DNA from: Limanda limanda | Taxonomy: Eukaryota > Chordata > Actinopteri > Pleuronectiformes > Pleuronectidae | Assembly: GCF_963576545.1 (NCBI RefSeq) | Contig: NC_083646.1 | Location: forward strand, 25,002,527-25,066,526 | Length of the DNA stretch: 64,000 nt | Direction of reading: 5' to 3' | Shown here: one piece after another, positions 24,661 to 37,299 of the stretch | Layout of the letters: the number at the start of each line of letters is the position of its first letter | Numbering within the stretch: position 1 is the stretch's first letter | The notes under the pieces: model-generated | What the model saw: only the letters and a program-made list of their open reading frames with translations | Database searches by the model: none | Told to the model about the DNA's origin: nothing | Made by a program: the position numbers and the translations under genes

Positions 24661-25015
24661 CAAATCAAATCAAATCAAATAAAATGTGATAACCTGCACC
24701 AAGGAAGTAATGTTTTAATCTGTGTGTTTGTTTTTTTGCAGGATTATGCAAGAACATCTCAACAGATTACTGCAAACTTGTTGGAAGGATGTGGTATTGG
24801 TCACGAAAGAACCCTTTAAATTTGGTTGAGGCTCTGGATCAGAATGGACATCGTTTCTTCAACATTGTGAGATTGAGTTTTTTAACATTTTACCCATTTG
24901 TGTCTTGATGAAAAAACATCAGACATGTTGAGGGGGCTTGATGTTTCGGAGTGTGTGAAATTTGGTGCAGATCCAAATAAAAATTCAGATCTTGTGAATA
25001 CAAATGTTAAACCAA
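24661..25015 (+). repeat. (AATCA)n run and third copy of the 10.8-11.3 kb repeat
   Basis: A pentanucleotide run (AAATC, about four units, 24661-24682) is followed by GTTGGAAGGATGTGGTATTG, AAGAACCCTTTAAATTTGGT and AAATTTGGTGCAGATCC. These match blocks at 10780-11345 in the same order. Confidence 0.6.
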
Positions 25016-25029
25016 ATTGTGTATGGTTT

Positions 25030-25430
25030 TAAAGAGAGGATGTATAATCCTCAGTTCTTGCATGTAGTATTTCAGAGTGTCTTTCTGTGTGTATTGACAC
25101 AGCTGTGTGAGTGAGGCGACATATTTATTCCCTGCAGAGCTACAAGACAGTATAATCCCCCAGAGATGACTTCCTTTTGATAGTGCGCTCTGAAAGCTTC
25201 CTGTCACTTAGTGGAGTTTGACGGCATCATCGCAGCCTCCATTGATCTGTTTGCTTGACTCTGCATTATTAAGATGACAATTGTGTGTGTGGCTGTGCAC
25301 AGAGTGTGTCCCAACTGTAATGCACGCCTCAGATCCATTATAACCCGATTAGATTCCCCCTCTCCTGGAAGCACCGCTCTGTGACAGAGAGCATAATCTT
25401 TAATGGAATTTGTGTGAAATTAAATTATAT
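25030..25430. promoter_or_regulatory. candidate conserved non-coding element
   Basis: Low-repeat block with GATAGTGCGCTCTGAAAGC, TTATTAAGATGACAATTGTG and CATTATAACCCGATTAGATT. Candidate only, with the same caveat as the other desert elements. Confidence 0.2.
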
Positions 25431-25706
25431 GAGCATCAATAAACATAACATAATTCAGAAGAGTAAATGGGCTTAATTTATTGGATGGGCAGGCGTAATG
25501 GCACCGGTGTGTATGGAATGAAGATGTCAGGGGGGACAGGTTTGAAGCAGCGGGGTAAACAGGGTTGACAAATATATCATCAGTGCGCACACATGCATAT
25601 GTATGATGTGCGAGTGCACGCGTTTGTGACACTTTAAGTGAGAGAGATAAATGTTAACGATGAGGCAAAGCAGGGTCTTCACTGTTCTTACTGTTTTGTG
25701 TGAGAG

Positions 25707-25738
25707 CGAGTGTGTGTGTGTGTGTGTGCACGTGTGCG
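25707..25738. repeat. short (GT)n microsatellite
   Basis: About ten GT units followed by degenerate GT-like sequence. Confidence 0.85.
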
Positions 25739-25903
25739 TGTTCAATATTCTGAGGCAGGAATTTGGAACAGCAGGACACTGGCAGATTCTTCATCCACAT
25801 GAGTGGGTAAAGAAAGTTCAACCTTTTATTAGAGAGGACTGTAATTTAATGGGCAGGGTGCACACATGGACCGAGAGAGCCAAGGAGACAGAGGGAGGCA
25901 AGG

Positions 25904-25940
25904 GAGAGAGAGAGAGAGAGTGAGGGAGAGAGGAAGACAA
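25904..25940. repeat. (GA)n purine-rich tract
   Basis: GAGAGAGAGAGAGAGTGAGGGAG within a wider purine-rich stretch (25868-26030). Coding frames on either strand here are simple-sequence artefacts. Confidence 0.85.
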
Positions 25941-26102
25941 AGATTGGACTGAGAGACAGATGAAAAGATAGCAAGAAAGCGGTGGAGAGATGGAGAGGGA
26001 GTCAGATGGGAAAGAGGGGAGGCAAAGGTTGATAACGCTGTGGGTGAAAACACATTGAGGGATGGAGTGAGAAAGAAGGGCTTGGACTTTGTGCGTGCGT
26101 GC

Positions 26103-26209
<107 letters not shown>

Positions 26210-27051
26210 TGTGTGTACGAGTGGTTTGAAAGGACGATTTGATGGAGTGGCTCTGCAGCTGTAACAGTCAAGTGTTTGATTGCCCGGGTGGGAATCGTTT
26301 GAGGTTGTCATTTTGCGTCTTAACCTTTTTCGGGGGAGATTTTCTTTTTTTTGGGGCGGGAGGTTAATAATCAAAAATGATCTGCTTCACTAGAGCAGAT
26401 AAATAGTGTCAAACACAGCTGGGACAGAGAGGGGCTGACTGGCCACCACAGAGCTAAATTGATGGTTGTAGCAGCAGAGGAGATGGGGGGAAAGCCCCGT
26501 CACTCTACTGTATGACATGAATAGACTTCTAGGTGTCGTTTTTTTCCTCGTCTTCTTTTTTCTGCTCTGTCGTTTCCGTGATGAGCTGCAGTCAGAAGCC
26601 AAGAGGCGCAGATGTAAAGAGTGTGTCGCCCGAGACGTGGGGAGCACAGTGCAGCTGAACCGACGGAGCGCCTTTACAACAGCCTTTCAATTTACAATCT
26701 AAAAGGTTGACGTTTGTATTCATTATTTCTTTCAGTCAGGTTGTTCTGGTTCAAAAAATGTTCGCCACGGTGTTGACCCTCTGTCAGGGATTATGTCATA
26801 GTCAGACACACTCATGCACGTACACATGCACACACACACGCACACATGCTGTTGAAGACATATGTCACTGTCACATTTTTCCTCCTCCTCCCAGAAGGCC
26901 TGACTGTTTTTGAAAGATATACTGTCCGCAAAGGCTCTTCTTCTTTATCCCATAAATCTGTTTGTGTGGCGGATAAAAGGAGATGGACTGAGAGGAAAAG
27001 AAAAGCAACTCAGTTTACTTTATCATCTTTCAGCCTCCCACCTCCCCCACT

Positions 27052-27052
<1 letters not shown>

Positions 27053-27089
<37 letters not shown>
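27053..27089. repeat. (CA)n microsatellite
   Basis: A perfect CA array of about 37 bp. Confidence 0.95.
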
Positions 27090-27091
<2 letters not shown>

Positions 27092-27575
27092 CTGCCATCG
27101 CTCCAGCACCAGATTTGTGGCCATAATCGAGGATAACTTACAGTATAATCTTGTTTGTTCCTTTCTTAAATGGAGCGATAACATCTCTCCGGATCATGAG
27201 TGGAACGGCGGCATGGGGGGAGAGTAGAGGAAGAAAGAGGAGGAGGAGGGAGGTGGGACTGTAGCAACGGGGGAGGTGGTAAAGGATAGAGAGGCTGTTG
27301 CACCTCTTTTCTTTATGTGGAAATCCTATAGCAGTGGCATTTATGACCAGATGCCTGCTTGCTCCCACTCCAGGATTTACTAACCCCCTCACACACACAC
27401 ACAAACACACATGCACTCAACTCGCAATGTAGGCGCAGCGTTATCTTGAGAAAGGACAGTAATAAATATCTGCAATATAAGAGGTCAGCAAAGGTCGATT
27501 GGCGAGGAAGATCTCCTGTCATAATTTGTTTAAGGACCCGCACTCGAGAGCTGTTTGGGGGATTGTCAATGTTGT

Positions 27576-27711
<136 letters not shown>

Positions 27712-27779
27712 TGGGGGTTTAATTGCAAACGGTTCATTATTCAGGGAAGTAAAATGGGCTTTTTTTTAGATCAGTCTCA

Positions 27780-30700
27780 ATGGTAAGAGCTCCAAGGGAA
27801 ACTGCTGTATAAAGTGGGTTAAAAACAAAAATCCTGATCCAGATGATCGGTGACATTAATTAAATTAAATTCAGTGAGAATCCATAATATCTTCACAAAT
27901 TCCATATAATACTCGGTTTAGTCAAACTGGTGTACTGGTTTATTTAAGTATAATCAGTATTATTCATTATTTAGTAATATCAGCTGATAACAGAAGTATA
28001 CCAGAAGGCTCACAGACACATTAAATGATGATTGTCAAACAGCGATATGCGGCTTTTTCATTAAATAATATCTTAAATAAAATAATTAATGAAAAAGCTA
28101 TAAGAAAATCCAGAAACTGATATGATATTTTTAATGTACACATTAGTATATATCAATCCATACCGTGGTACATATTTCAATATACAGTACAAATACAAAT
28201 TTACATATCACTGCATTTCGGATTATGAAGTTGTTTTAAATTCTCCTTCTCTTTACTTATCTAAAAAATATAAAAAAACAGAAACTATGGTCTTTGTCTT
28301 AGGTCATGAACAGGTGATGTTTTGGACAGACAAAAAAAATCTGTCATTTGTAATTTCCTTTATGGTATTTATGTGGTTTAACTGATATTAAATTATATAA
28401 TAATCAATCTAAATTTGTGTTGTCAATAAGCTGAAACTGCGTAACTTAGAACGCAATGTCACGACAAAGTGTGATGCTGCTGTCTAGAAATGTCAAAATG
28501 TCTTCTGCCTGTTGTTTGTGCCTGGCAGAGGGATAGAGGACGGCTCTGAGCTGCAGATCCCTCATCAGCAGAGCTATAGAAAATGTACGCCTTGTTAATT
28601 ATTTAAAAGGCCAAGCAGGCTCACAAGCTCTGGCGATAAAGCCAATCAGAGATGAGGGGTTGTTTGTGAAAAAGAAACCTGATAAAGGAGATCCCGGCCC
28701 TGAGTCTGCCAGCCCGCAGACCTGCCCAGCCAAACCTTCCCCATGTTCAGGTGTGCCTGATGGATGGGCCTGCATTTCCCAATGCCCACCCACCAATAAA
28801 CACACACCCACCCACCCCTGTCCTTGCTACCCACACACACCCCCCCCCCCCCTCCCAGCTTGGACAGGTGATACAAGTGTATATTTATTTATTTCATTTA
28901 ATACTCTTCTTTATCTCCTTCATTGTTAGTAGGCCTGTGAGATTGATCAATATTTAATTTTCTGGGAGAAGGAGTGTGGAGGAATCAGGGCTCCAGTGAC
29001 ACTCAGGAAATCTTCTTGAATATGCCCTTTAATGACTGAGCAGTCTAATCAATGGATCATTTTTCCCTTTGAGGACTGGGATGTCTGGGCTTAATGCAAC
29101 AAGCAGAGCAGAAGCGCACAACGTAAAAAAGGCAGAAATAAAAGTAAGACTGTATGTATTGTGTGTGTTTCCCTCTTTGTCTGGTGGCAGCCTGAGAAGA
29201 TGCTGACACTCACTGTGTTTTGAAAATGAAAAATTGCAGGCCTGGCCCTGCCAATAAAGCAATGAGACTACTGCTTAGTCAGGTTCAACTAATCATGTCT
29301 TTTTGTCAATGTATTTGAAACGAGCGAATTGTCGTCAATGACATAAGCCATCATTGTCTTGACCCCGAGAGCCCTCTTTAATTAAACCATAGATTTGATT
29401 TAAGGCCTTTGCTTTGGTCTTTTCTTCACTTTGTTCCGTTTTTGACGTATAGAAGTTACACGCTGGAAAGATTTGAGAAAACAAAATCTAGCTTTTTAGT
29501 TGAATCGCTTTTAAGTGTGTTTTGATATAAATCAGTTCTAAGTCTACTTTAGGCATCAAAGGGGCGAACACATGTTGTGGAAAAGAAGGGTATTTTTCCT
29601 TTCCAATGCCATTTTACAGAGGAATGTTAAATGGCGCTCAGTGGATTGAACACATTTTCGCAGTTACTTTAAAGAAAAAGACGAAGCATCCTCTTTTCTG
29701 CTTTCTGCATTATCAGTGCTTCAGTACAGTAGATGATCATGAAAGGGAGCTGATAGTTTTGACTGCAGGCCATTGAGACTCACTCTAAATAGAGGGCAGT
29801 GCCACCGCAGCTCTCATTATACCCCCGTCCTCTCCTTCTGCCCCTCTTGGTAATCGCCACCAGAAGGGTGCAGGAATTTTCTCCGCACATGCTGGTGGTT
29901 TCTGGCTCGTTTCAACCTCTGCTTCCCATTGCAAAGCGAGGAATTCAAATTTTCATACACACATCACGGAGAAATTGCTCTCGCAAAGTTGTTCCTGTCC
30001 CAGAATGTCTGGCTCGCTTTGAAACATCCACTCTAAAGAGTTTGAAAGCGAGTGATAAAATGTTATCAGGAGAGTAACCACAACAAAAAAAGCGTGAGCT
30101 GCTCTTTTATAAGTCTCTCACTCTCACTCTCTGAAGTGGCAGCAGCCAGTTTTAGCTCTGTCTATCTGTGATCCACAAAGCTGACTGATAGTGTTGTGCA
30201 GCAAGGGGTCTCAGGGGCTTCGGGCCAGGTGTTGGTGTTAATGCTGTAACCCTCACAACACCTGTTAGGCGCAACTTCAGCATCCACTCAGCCGTCTTGT
30301 CTGCCTGCCCTGCTTAACCAACCAGACTCACTCTCACTGAGAAATGTGGTCATCCAGGAATTATTACATAGGAAGCCAGTATAAAACAGTTTTTATTGAA
30401 TCTATATATTATATTGCATCAGCGATATTGAGTCACAATCTCTATCATAACATTATATTTCCAACATTTCTGTTAGCTTCTGTTCTCTCTGTTAGAAATA
30501 AAGACATGTTATCATCATGATGACATTCTGGGCAGCAATGTTCAGCAAGACATGTGTTATGCTGCCAGACTCTTAGCAAAGATCCAGAATAACAACTTGG
30601 GCCTTTCATTGGTTAAAAGAAATCACTTTCACTGGACATTTTGGGTTGGACTGTTGCAGTTGCCCCATAGGATATGGCCTCTGTCGCGATTCCAAAACTT

Positions 30701-32430
30701 TTTCCAAGTATTATTCACTGACACACCCACATTTATAAACATAAGGCCCAGGTAGAAAAATATCGCAGTTCCCCTGTAACAGAAGGCCATGCTTTCATCC
30801 TCAGGACACTTTGGCCTACAATGATCTGAAAAGACATAAGCGTTTTCTGATCTGACAGAAATACAACCAGCAAGTGTTCTTCAGTTAATGGAGCTTGGTT
30901 AGTTGTAAAGACGATAGCTCAGCTGTGTCATCATGTGACAAAGTAAGGGAGATGCTGACAGCTACGCTAACTTCATGAAATGACATTCTAAAAATATTAA
31001 CAAAATATGAACTTCAATGGTTGACCAATATGGCTTTAAAGAAACAATTGGTTTGGTTATGTTTATGCAACTATAAGATACTAGAAAGGAATTATCAGGG
31101 TTATGGTTAAAAAGTAAATGATTAAGGTTAAGGAAAAAAAGTATGTTGCATTTGTGATAAAAAAAACAACATACGACCATCTTTTCCAACCATCAACCCT
31201 AAATGTGTTCAGACGCAATGGGAAGCAAGTGAGGCAGTGAGTCATAATGATTCAACTTGCGGGTCAAATTTACAGTAGGAATAATACAATTTCTCCATAA
31301 AGGTAAACGGTGATGAGGAAAATTTAGATAAAATGGAGGAAAAAAAACTGTACCTGCAGTTCTTGTTGGAACACACAAATACAAATGGTTTGTGCTTACA
31401 TTACAATGCAAATAAATAGAAGTTGCAACAACAGTCAATGCTGCACAAATAATGCCACGCAGAATATGAGCCTTGCGATGTTGTTATAAAACCATGCTGC
31501 TGTCATCTTGCTTTTGTGAGTAGGTAGTGAATATTTGAAGAGTTCCCTGTCAGAAAAACATGCACCCATGTCATTTTAAGTGTTTGAACAAGCAGTCCCT
31601 TTCATTGTTTTCTAGTGAGGGCAAATAAGCTTATTGTCTCCCTTTGCTGTATTTTCTGAAGTGTTCTTTAGCATGTGTCACAATCACAGTTTGTCATACG
31701 TCCTTTTGATTGGTTGCCGAAAGTCAAGTAGGCAGGTCTTACCGAATATAACCCCGCCAGAGAACAAACATCTGCAATAGACTTAAAAGAGAGAAGGAAG
31801 ACAATTGAATTTCCTTTTAGTTTCTGACTGTGTTTATACCGTTAACCTTAATTAACTGAAACCAACACAAAATGGTGAGATGTCTGTGTTTGACGCAAGA
31901 GGTTGCCACCTGCTGCACCAATCGTTGTAGGTAGAAGTCAGGTAAGTAAGTAGCAGGTCAGGTAAGTAAACACTGCAGGAGATGAATGACGTCTGCATCC
32001 TTTCTCCGATGTTGGCGACCAAAGGTCTCAGCACGACCTGAGCCCTACCACAAGACACCTTTTCCAAGTCATCCACCTGGGCACCTCCCTCATTAGATCC
32101 TTCAAAGAGAGGTGGTGGAAAATAATCCTACTGTAGACCTCACCACTAGAGGGGGAGGGGCAAGAGTAATGGTGAATGAAAGAAATGTAACTCAGCTTGA
32201 AGACAGAGCAGACTCAGAAGCCAGCGGATCGAGTTAGGAGAATTTCCCTACTGGAAAGAACACATTTAATCATATTCCAGCCTTGACAACTTGCCCTTTG
32301 TCTCTTCTCTCAGGTGTCATTATGTAACCCTCGGCAACCACTACAGACAGCTTTACAAGATGTTATGACCTCTTAAACAGTGGCACATTAAAGTATTCCT
32401 CTCCAGCTCAGTGGTCCACAGAGGCCAAGT
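27780..32430. other. intergenic, nothing firm
   Basis: 27830-28420 is very AT-rich. A 13-base C run lies at 28840-28852. 29320-29420 (CAATGACATAAGCCATCATT, CTTTAATTAAACC) has an enhancer-like look but is short. 31930-31970 has a small direct repeat (GTCAGGTAAGTAA twice). The 92-codon frame at 29799-30077 has no recognisable product. No genes. Confidence 0.35.
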
Positions 32431-32439
32431 TCTTGCCAG

Positions 32440-33660
32440 GGATTATCAAAGTTAACAGGATTTTAATGGGCCCAGGGAGACTGGTAAAGACCCTATCCCG
32501 GGCCAGGTAGCGCTGTTCGCCTGCTACCCCTCGTGCTCCCGAATGCAGTCAGGCTGCACATCCGAGCACCAGCTAAATAATAAACAGATGGCCACTGCCA
32601 AACAGAGCCGGCCCCAGTTCAAACTACAAAGGGACCCCGAAATGAAATGATAGGGTATTAAAGGGGAGATACAATTTGCAGGTCAAAATGTAATGGTAAC
32701 CCTTCCTTGTGCAAATTGAAAATTAACCTTTGGTGGTACTGAATTATTCACAACTGATGTTGTACATGCATGGCGGCATTTTTGGCCACTGCAGAAAAAA
32801 GCTGTAGGGGGGAAAAGGGGGAAAATCGATGGTGATGAAGTCAGATCATATTTATAACTCTGGGGGGTTTCCCTCATTTGTCTCCCCTCTTCAAGACCTA
32901 CTGCAGCCAAGGAAATCAGGAGGGAGACGCACCAAGGGAGCAGAGGCCTTTGTGCTGTTGAGTTGTTCTCACATGTTTTATTTCCATCGCACATCATTTT
33001 CACAAAAAGTCTGTTTTATGCCCCATTGAGCACAAACCAAGCGTGACTAAAAGAGAGCTTGTTTTTGCGAAAACAAAATACCACTCATTTTTAATAGAAT
33101 CATGAAATCCGAAAACAAATGAGTCAAGGTCCAGCATATTTTTTCCTTCCTGGATTAATGCATTTATACAAATAGGCTGGCCTCTTTTCCCTGTTCCTGC
33201 AGGGGCAATAATCCATGCCCTAAACCCCCTTTGCAAGAAAAGGCTTATGATGCTAACCTTGTCATATCCAGCTGCTGTCAGCAAAATGGTCACTGTACCG
33301 GGCCAAGCTGGTAAAGTGGCCTATTCATTATCCTAATCTCATTAGTTAAGATCTGTTAAGTAGAGACTGGTTTTAATGCATGCTTTTCCCTTTTAATTAT
33401 TGACCATAAATACATTGGAGTGCATTAGGGTCCTAGGGCGAAGAGCAGAGCGGCTCCTAATAGATTAGGGGACAAGCACATTATCTAAATGTACATATCT
33501 AACTAATCATGCCTCAGACGTAGCCATGCGAGCATTTTGACATCAATTGCAGTTTGACTTTTGACCCCGGCTGTGGCCTCTCTCAGGTCCGGTCTCATAA
33601 AGGTCTGATGCTGACCGCGACACAGAGCGAGGAGGAAAAACTGACGTCATGATTGCAGCA
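32440..33660. promoter_or_regulatory. candidate conserved non-coding element cluster
   Basis: About 1.2 kb almost free of simple repeats with many ATTA/TAAT words, notably TTATCCTAATCTCATTAG (33328), CCTTTTAATTATTGACCATA (33390), CTAATAGATTAGG (33456) and CATATCTAACTAATCATGCC (33494), plus a CpG-bearing segment at 33600-33700. This is the strongest enhancer-like stretch in the desert, by inspection only. Confidence 0.3.
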
Positions 33661-35440
33661 AAGCTCGAGAGCTAGAGCCCCGGCTCTCTTTCCCATAATG
33701 ATCGAGACTAAAGTGTTATTTCTGAATGCTAACAGATTATTTCTAAATTGCTCCACTGTTAATCATGTTACAGATTAAATCATTTGGGGATTAGCTTTGA
33801 ATACATGAATAAGTGCTGCACTGTGCTGCATGTCAGCCTGCACGCTGCTGCGCTCATGTTGAGGAGTTACAGGAGAGAAAAAAGAAGCACGAGGTCTCGC
33901 TCTATTCACTCTCCTCTCTGCTGCTTCTCTTCTTTTTGTCACTTTTGCTTTCAATCTGTTTTACGCAAGCACTTTTTCCCCCCTCTCTCCTTCTGCCGCA
34001 CACACACAGACGCACGTCATTCTCTCAGTGATGAGGGTGAAGAGCACCATTCTCCACACAGAGGGGCTTTTTTTTACAGTTGTGAGAGGCTATTGTGTAA
34101 AACAAGAGCGAGGACACGCTCAGTAGAAGTATCATTCCAGCTGAGGACCATCCTAGTTTGCTTGTGTGGGCATGCATATGTTCTTTATAGTTAATTCTCT
34201 ATCTGTGAACACATGGAGTATCCATACTGTTTTCAATGTTAAAGGTCCCATAATCATATGATTATTCGTAGATTCAAAATGTACTTTTGCTCAAGATAAG
34301 TCTGATGTAAGACATATTTCTATATTATTATTGTTTTTAATTTCAAATAAGGACTTTGCAATAGTGCATCTTGCTTGACCAAAGTGACTTGCTTTTAAAT
34401 CATAGCAGTGTTTAAAAACCTAGAGGTGACTTCAGGTTCTGATCTCAGACTTTTGACCGCAAAGGAGATAATTAAATAAAACTTGCTGAGTGCAGGTTAC
34501 TCCGTTGAAATGCTATTCCCTGTCCTGATTATTCTTCTTCACTTAGGATGTGTTCAGTGGTATACAAACTGAAAAACGTCCGTTCAATCCACTGCAGGTA
34601 AAATGTGTGGATTCAGATGTCTGTTAATATAATTCTGTCCAGTACAATACCAGCACTAACTAGGACTGGAAAACTAATTCATTGGATTAATTCCTCTGTG
34701 ACAAGGGGAGAACATCTGTATTGGATGCAAGAGACTATATAGATGGACCTAATGATGTGGACACTTTACCCACCTATCTCAGGTGGACAGGTGACTCGCT
34801 GTTAATATATTTTTAGAGGTAAAAAAATGCTCAAGAAATGCGTAAAAGTGTTATAAGCTTTGCAGCTCAGGTGATGTTCTGATATTGTGTTCATTCTGGT
34901 GTCAGTGCAGCACGAGGCTACAGAGAACAATCATCCCCTCACTCTTCATCCACTGACATATACACACAACAAGGACCATTGTCTTGTTCAGGACATATAG
35001 GCATACAGTGAGTTTGAGTCTGAATAAGAGCCTCACTGTTACTTATGACTGGTTCTTGCCAATTCACCAGTGTAGCAGTGGTAGTAGTGTAGCAAATATG
35101 TGACTCTACCTGTGGTTTCCTTATTTCTTCCCCTGTGTAAAGGTATCTCAAGAGTTAAGAACAGATGATGTTTCACCTTGTACAGATTGTTAAGCAGTAT
35201 GAGGCAAACTTGGAATATTGAATATGGGATAAATAAATACAATTTGACCTGATATGATTTGATCTGTGGATTTGGTTTCCCTGTGGTCTTGGTTCTGAAC
35301 ACTAACATTTTATTTTATTCCATGTCTGTGGTGCATTTGTGTTATTGTTTGCAACAGCTCTGTGATTTAAAAATCATACAGAGTTTGCGTAGCAATATTT
35401 TCCAATGAGGGTTCCCTTTAATCCATTTAATCACTGTACA
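33661..35440. other. intergenic, nothing recognised
   Basis: Includes a 136-codon plus-strand frame (33784-34194) with an overlapping second frame and no recognisable domain; considered chance. The rest is AT-rich. Confidence 0.35.
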
Positions 35441-35449
35441 ATGACAAGA

Positions 35450-35870
35450 TGTCTGTATTTATGTGCATAACCTCCCCTCCCAGCCAATGCTTCATCATTA
35501 TCAGGCCACTCCATACATTATGGTTTAATTCAACCGAGGCATTTATTGCTCAGCTAACATGTATGGATGGATGTCTGGAGAGCAGCAGGTCATAACAGTC
35601 ATATTGTATTGGCCATATTAGCGAGTCAATAAAAGCCCAGGGCAGGTTGATTTAATTACACTAGTAGCCTGATTACGCTGCTTTTCCCCGGAGTGAGTAC
35701 ACACTATATGTCATAATCATAACAATGGTGCGAATGATGAGCAGGTCAAAGTAATATCCCTTTGTGGTTTGTCAATGCTAATCATTCTGGTAAATTATTG
35801 TGTGCTGATGTGTGTGTACACGCTGCCCCTGCGGTGTTGATTTTATTGGGTTTTGACAAATTGTGAAGAG
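35450..35870. promoter_or_regulatory. candidate conserved non-coding element
   Basis: Low-repeat block with CATACATTATGGTTTAATTC, GGTTGATTTAATTACACTAG, GTCATAATCATAACAATGG and CAATGCTAATCATTC. Dense homeobox/SOX-like words. Conservation is untested. Confidence 0.3.
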
Positions 35871-37180
35871 AAAATGACAAATGGCTGCAGCATGTTCTGA
35901 ATATTGGAGCAGAAAAAACATCTTCTTAATTTGTATGTCTATGAAAAAGACCAAAATAAGCAGAAAATATGCACATTTGTATCATGTGACTGTAAAACAC
36001 AGACGTGTCTAAACGACACCCTGGAGCTCCTATATTCATGAAAATCATGCTGGGAACAAAATAAAACATGATTTGCTCACAAACTTAATGAACTATTCCA
36101 ATCAAAGCAAACTTGACATTTAGTCGTTTTCTTAAAATAAGTAAATAAATAAATGAACAGGGTCAATGTTTCCCTTGTCTTTGTTTTAAATTAAGGATAA
36201 CACCCCAGACCTGGCACCTAAACACAACACAACGCAAAAATAATTAATTTGGAAATGTTATTTAGTTGTCATTTACATATAAATGTGTTTGTATTAAAAA
36301 GCAAGAAATAATACAAATATCCATGGTGATAAATGAAACCCTCAAGACTGTAATTTACAATTAAAATGTTAAATGTGCTGATTATATTCAAGAACAATTT
36401 CTTCTTGACTGTTCTTTGTTCAGACGGCGTTCGAGCCTCAATCGGTTTCAGTTGCCACTGAGATTATCATGGTTTACTTTTCACCATATGTGACTATATA
36501 ACAAGACCTTTATGCCTGGCAGAGCCTGTAATGAAATATAATGGACAGTACTACTGATTATTTAGACAGGACAGCATCCTGTACCAATACGAATACTAAA
36601 CAAATGGAGCCCCAGAAGAAATTAAAACACAGTTTATTTTATTTAACTTTACAGTACTCAATTATCAGTTGTGTGAATAAGGCATCTTTTAGGACCTGAT
36701 GCTCTCCATAAGTAACAATCTGAAATCTTTCTGCAAAGTCAGGTCTCTTTCATAGTTTAATTTTACTTTTGATAGTTTCACTTGCAATAATGTACATGTA
36801 TGTCTTTGTACTTTTAGCTTTAGAAAAGGATCTGAGTGCTTCTTGCACCACTGATTGTTATTAGAGCATGAAATAATAAAAACAACATGGAAAATGTATG
36901 TACAGCTGAAAAGTACATCTCATGACATCTGTATGTAGGAATGTAAACATCTGAATTAAGCTCTGCTCATATTATTTCAGTTCTAATTGTTACATGATCT
37001 ATAATACATGTAGATTCAAGTCCTATTCCCTGGGCTACATGTGATGGATCAACATCCCATTGCTGCTCACAGAAGCACCTGTGCCATTACATTTCCACAT
37101 GGTGGCAGCAAAGCAGCAGACATGTGTGCAAACACTCTGTGTGTCCCCTATGGGTGTGTGCGTTTTGGATGTGCATGCAC
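35871..37180. other. intergenic, nothing recognised
   Basis: AT-rich sequence; no gene, RNA or dispersed repeat identified. Confidence 0.35.
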
Positions 37181-37181
37181 G

Positions 37182-37183
<2 letters not shown>

Positions 37184-37224
<41 letters not shown>

Positions 37225-37290
37225 GCGTGTGCGTGTGTGTGTGTCTGTCTGTGGTGTGTGTGTGTGTGTGTGTGTTTGTTTGTGTGTGTA
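37184..37290. repeat. compound (TG)n/(CGTGTG)n microsatellite
   Basis: A TG array interrupted by CGTGTG units and CTGTCTGTGG, then a further TG run. It explains the overlapping CVCV frames. Confidence 0.95.
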
Positions 37291-37299
37291 TGCCATCAC

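Noticed and set aside
33784..34194. 136-codon plus-strand frame
   Set aside because: No domain, an overlapping second frame, Ser/Arg/Cys-rich composition from low-complexity DNA, and no splice or promoter context.
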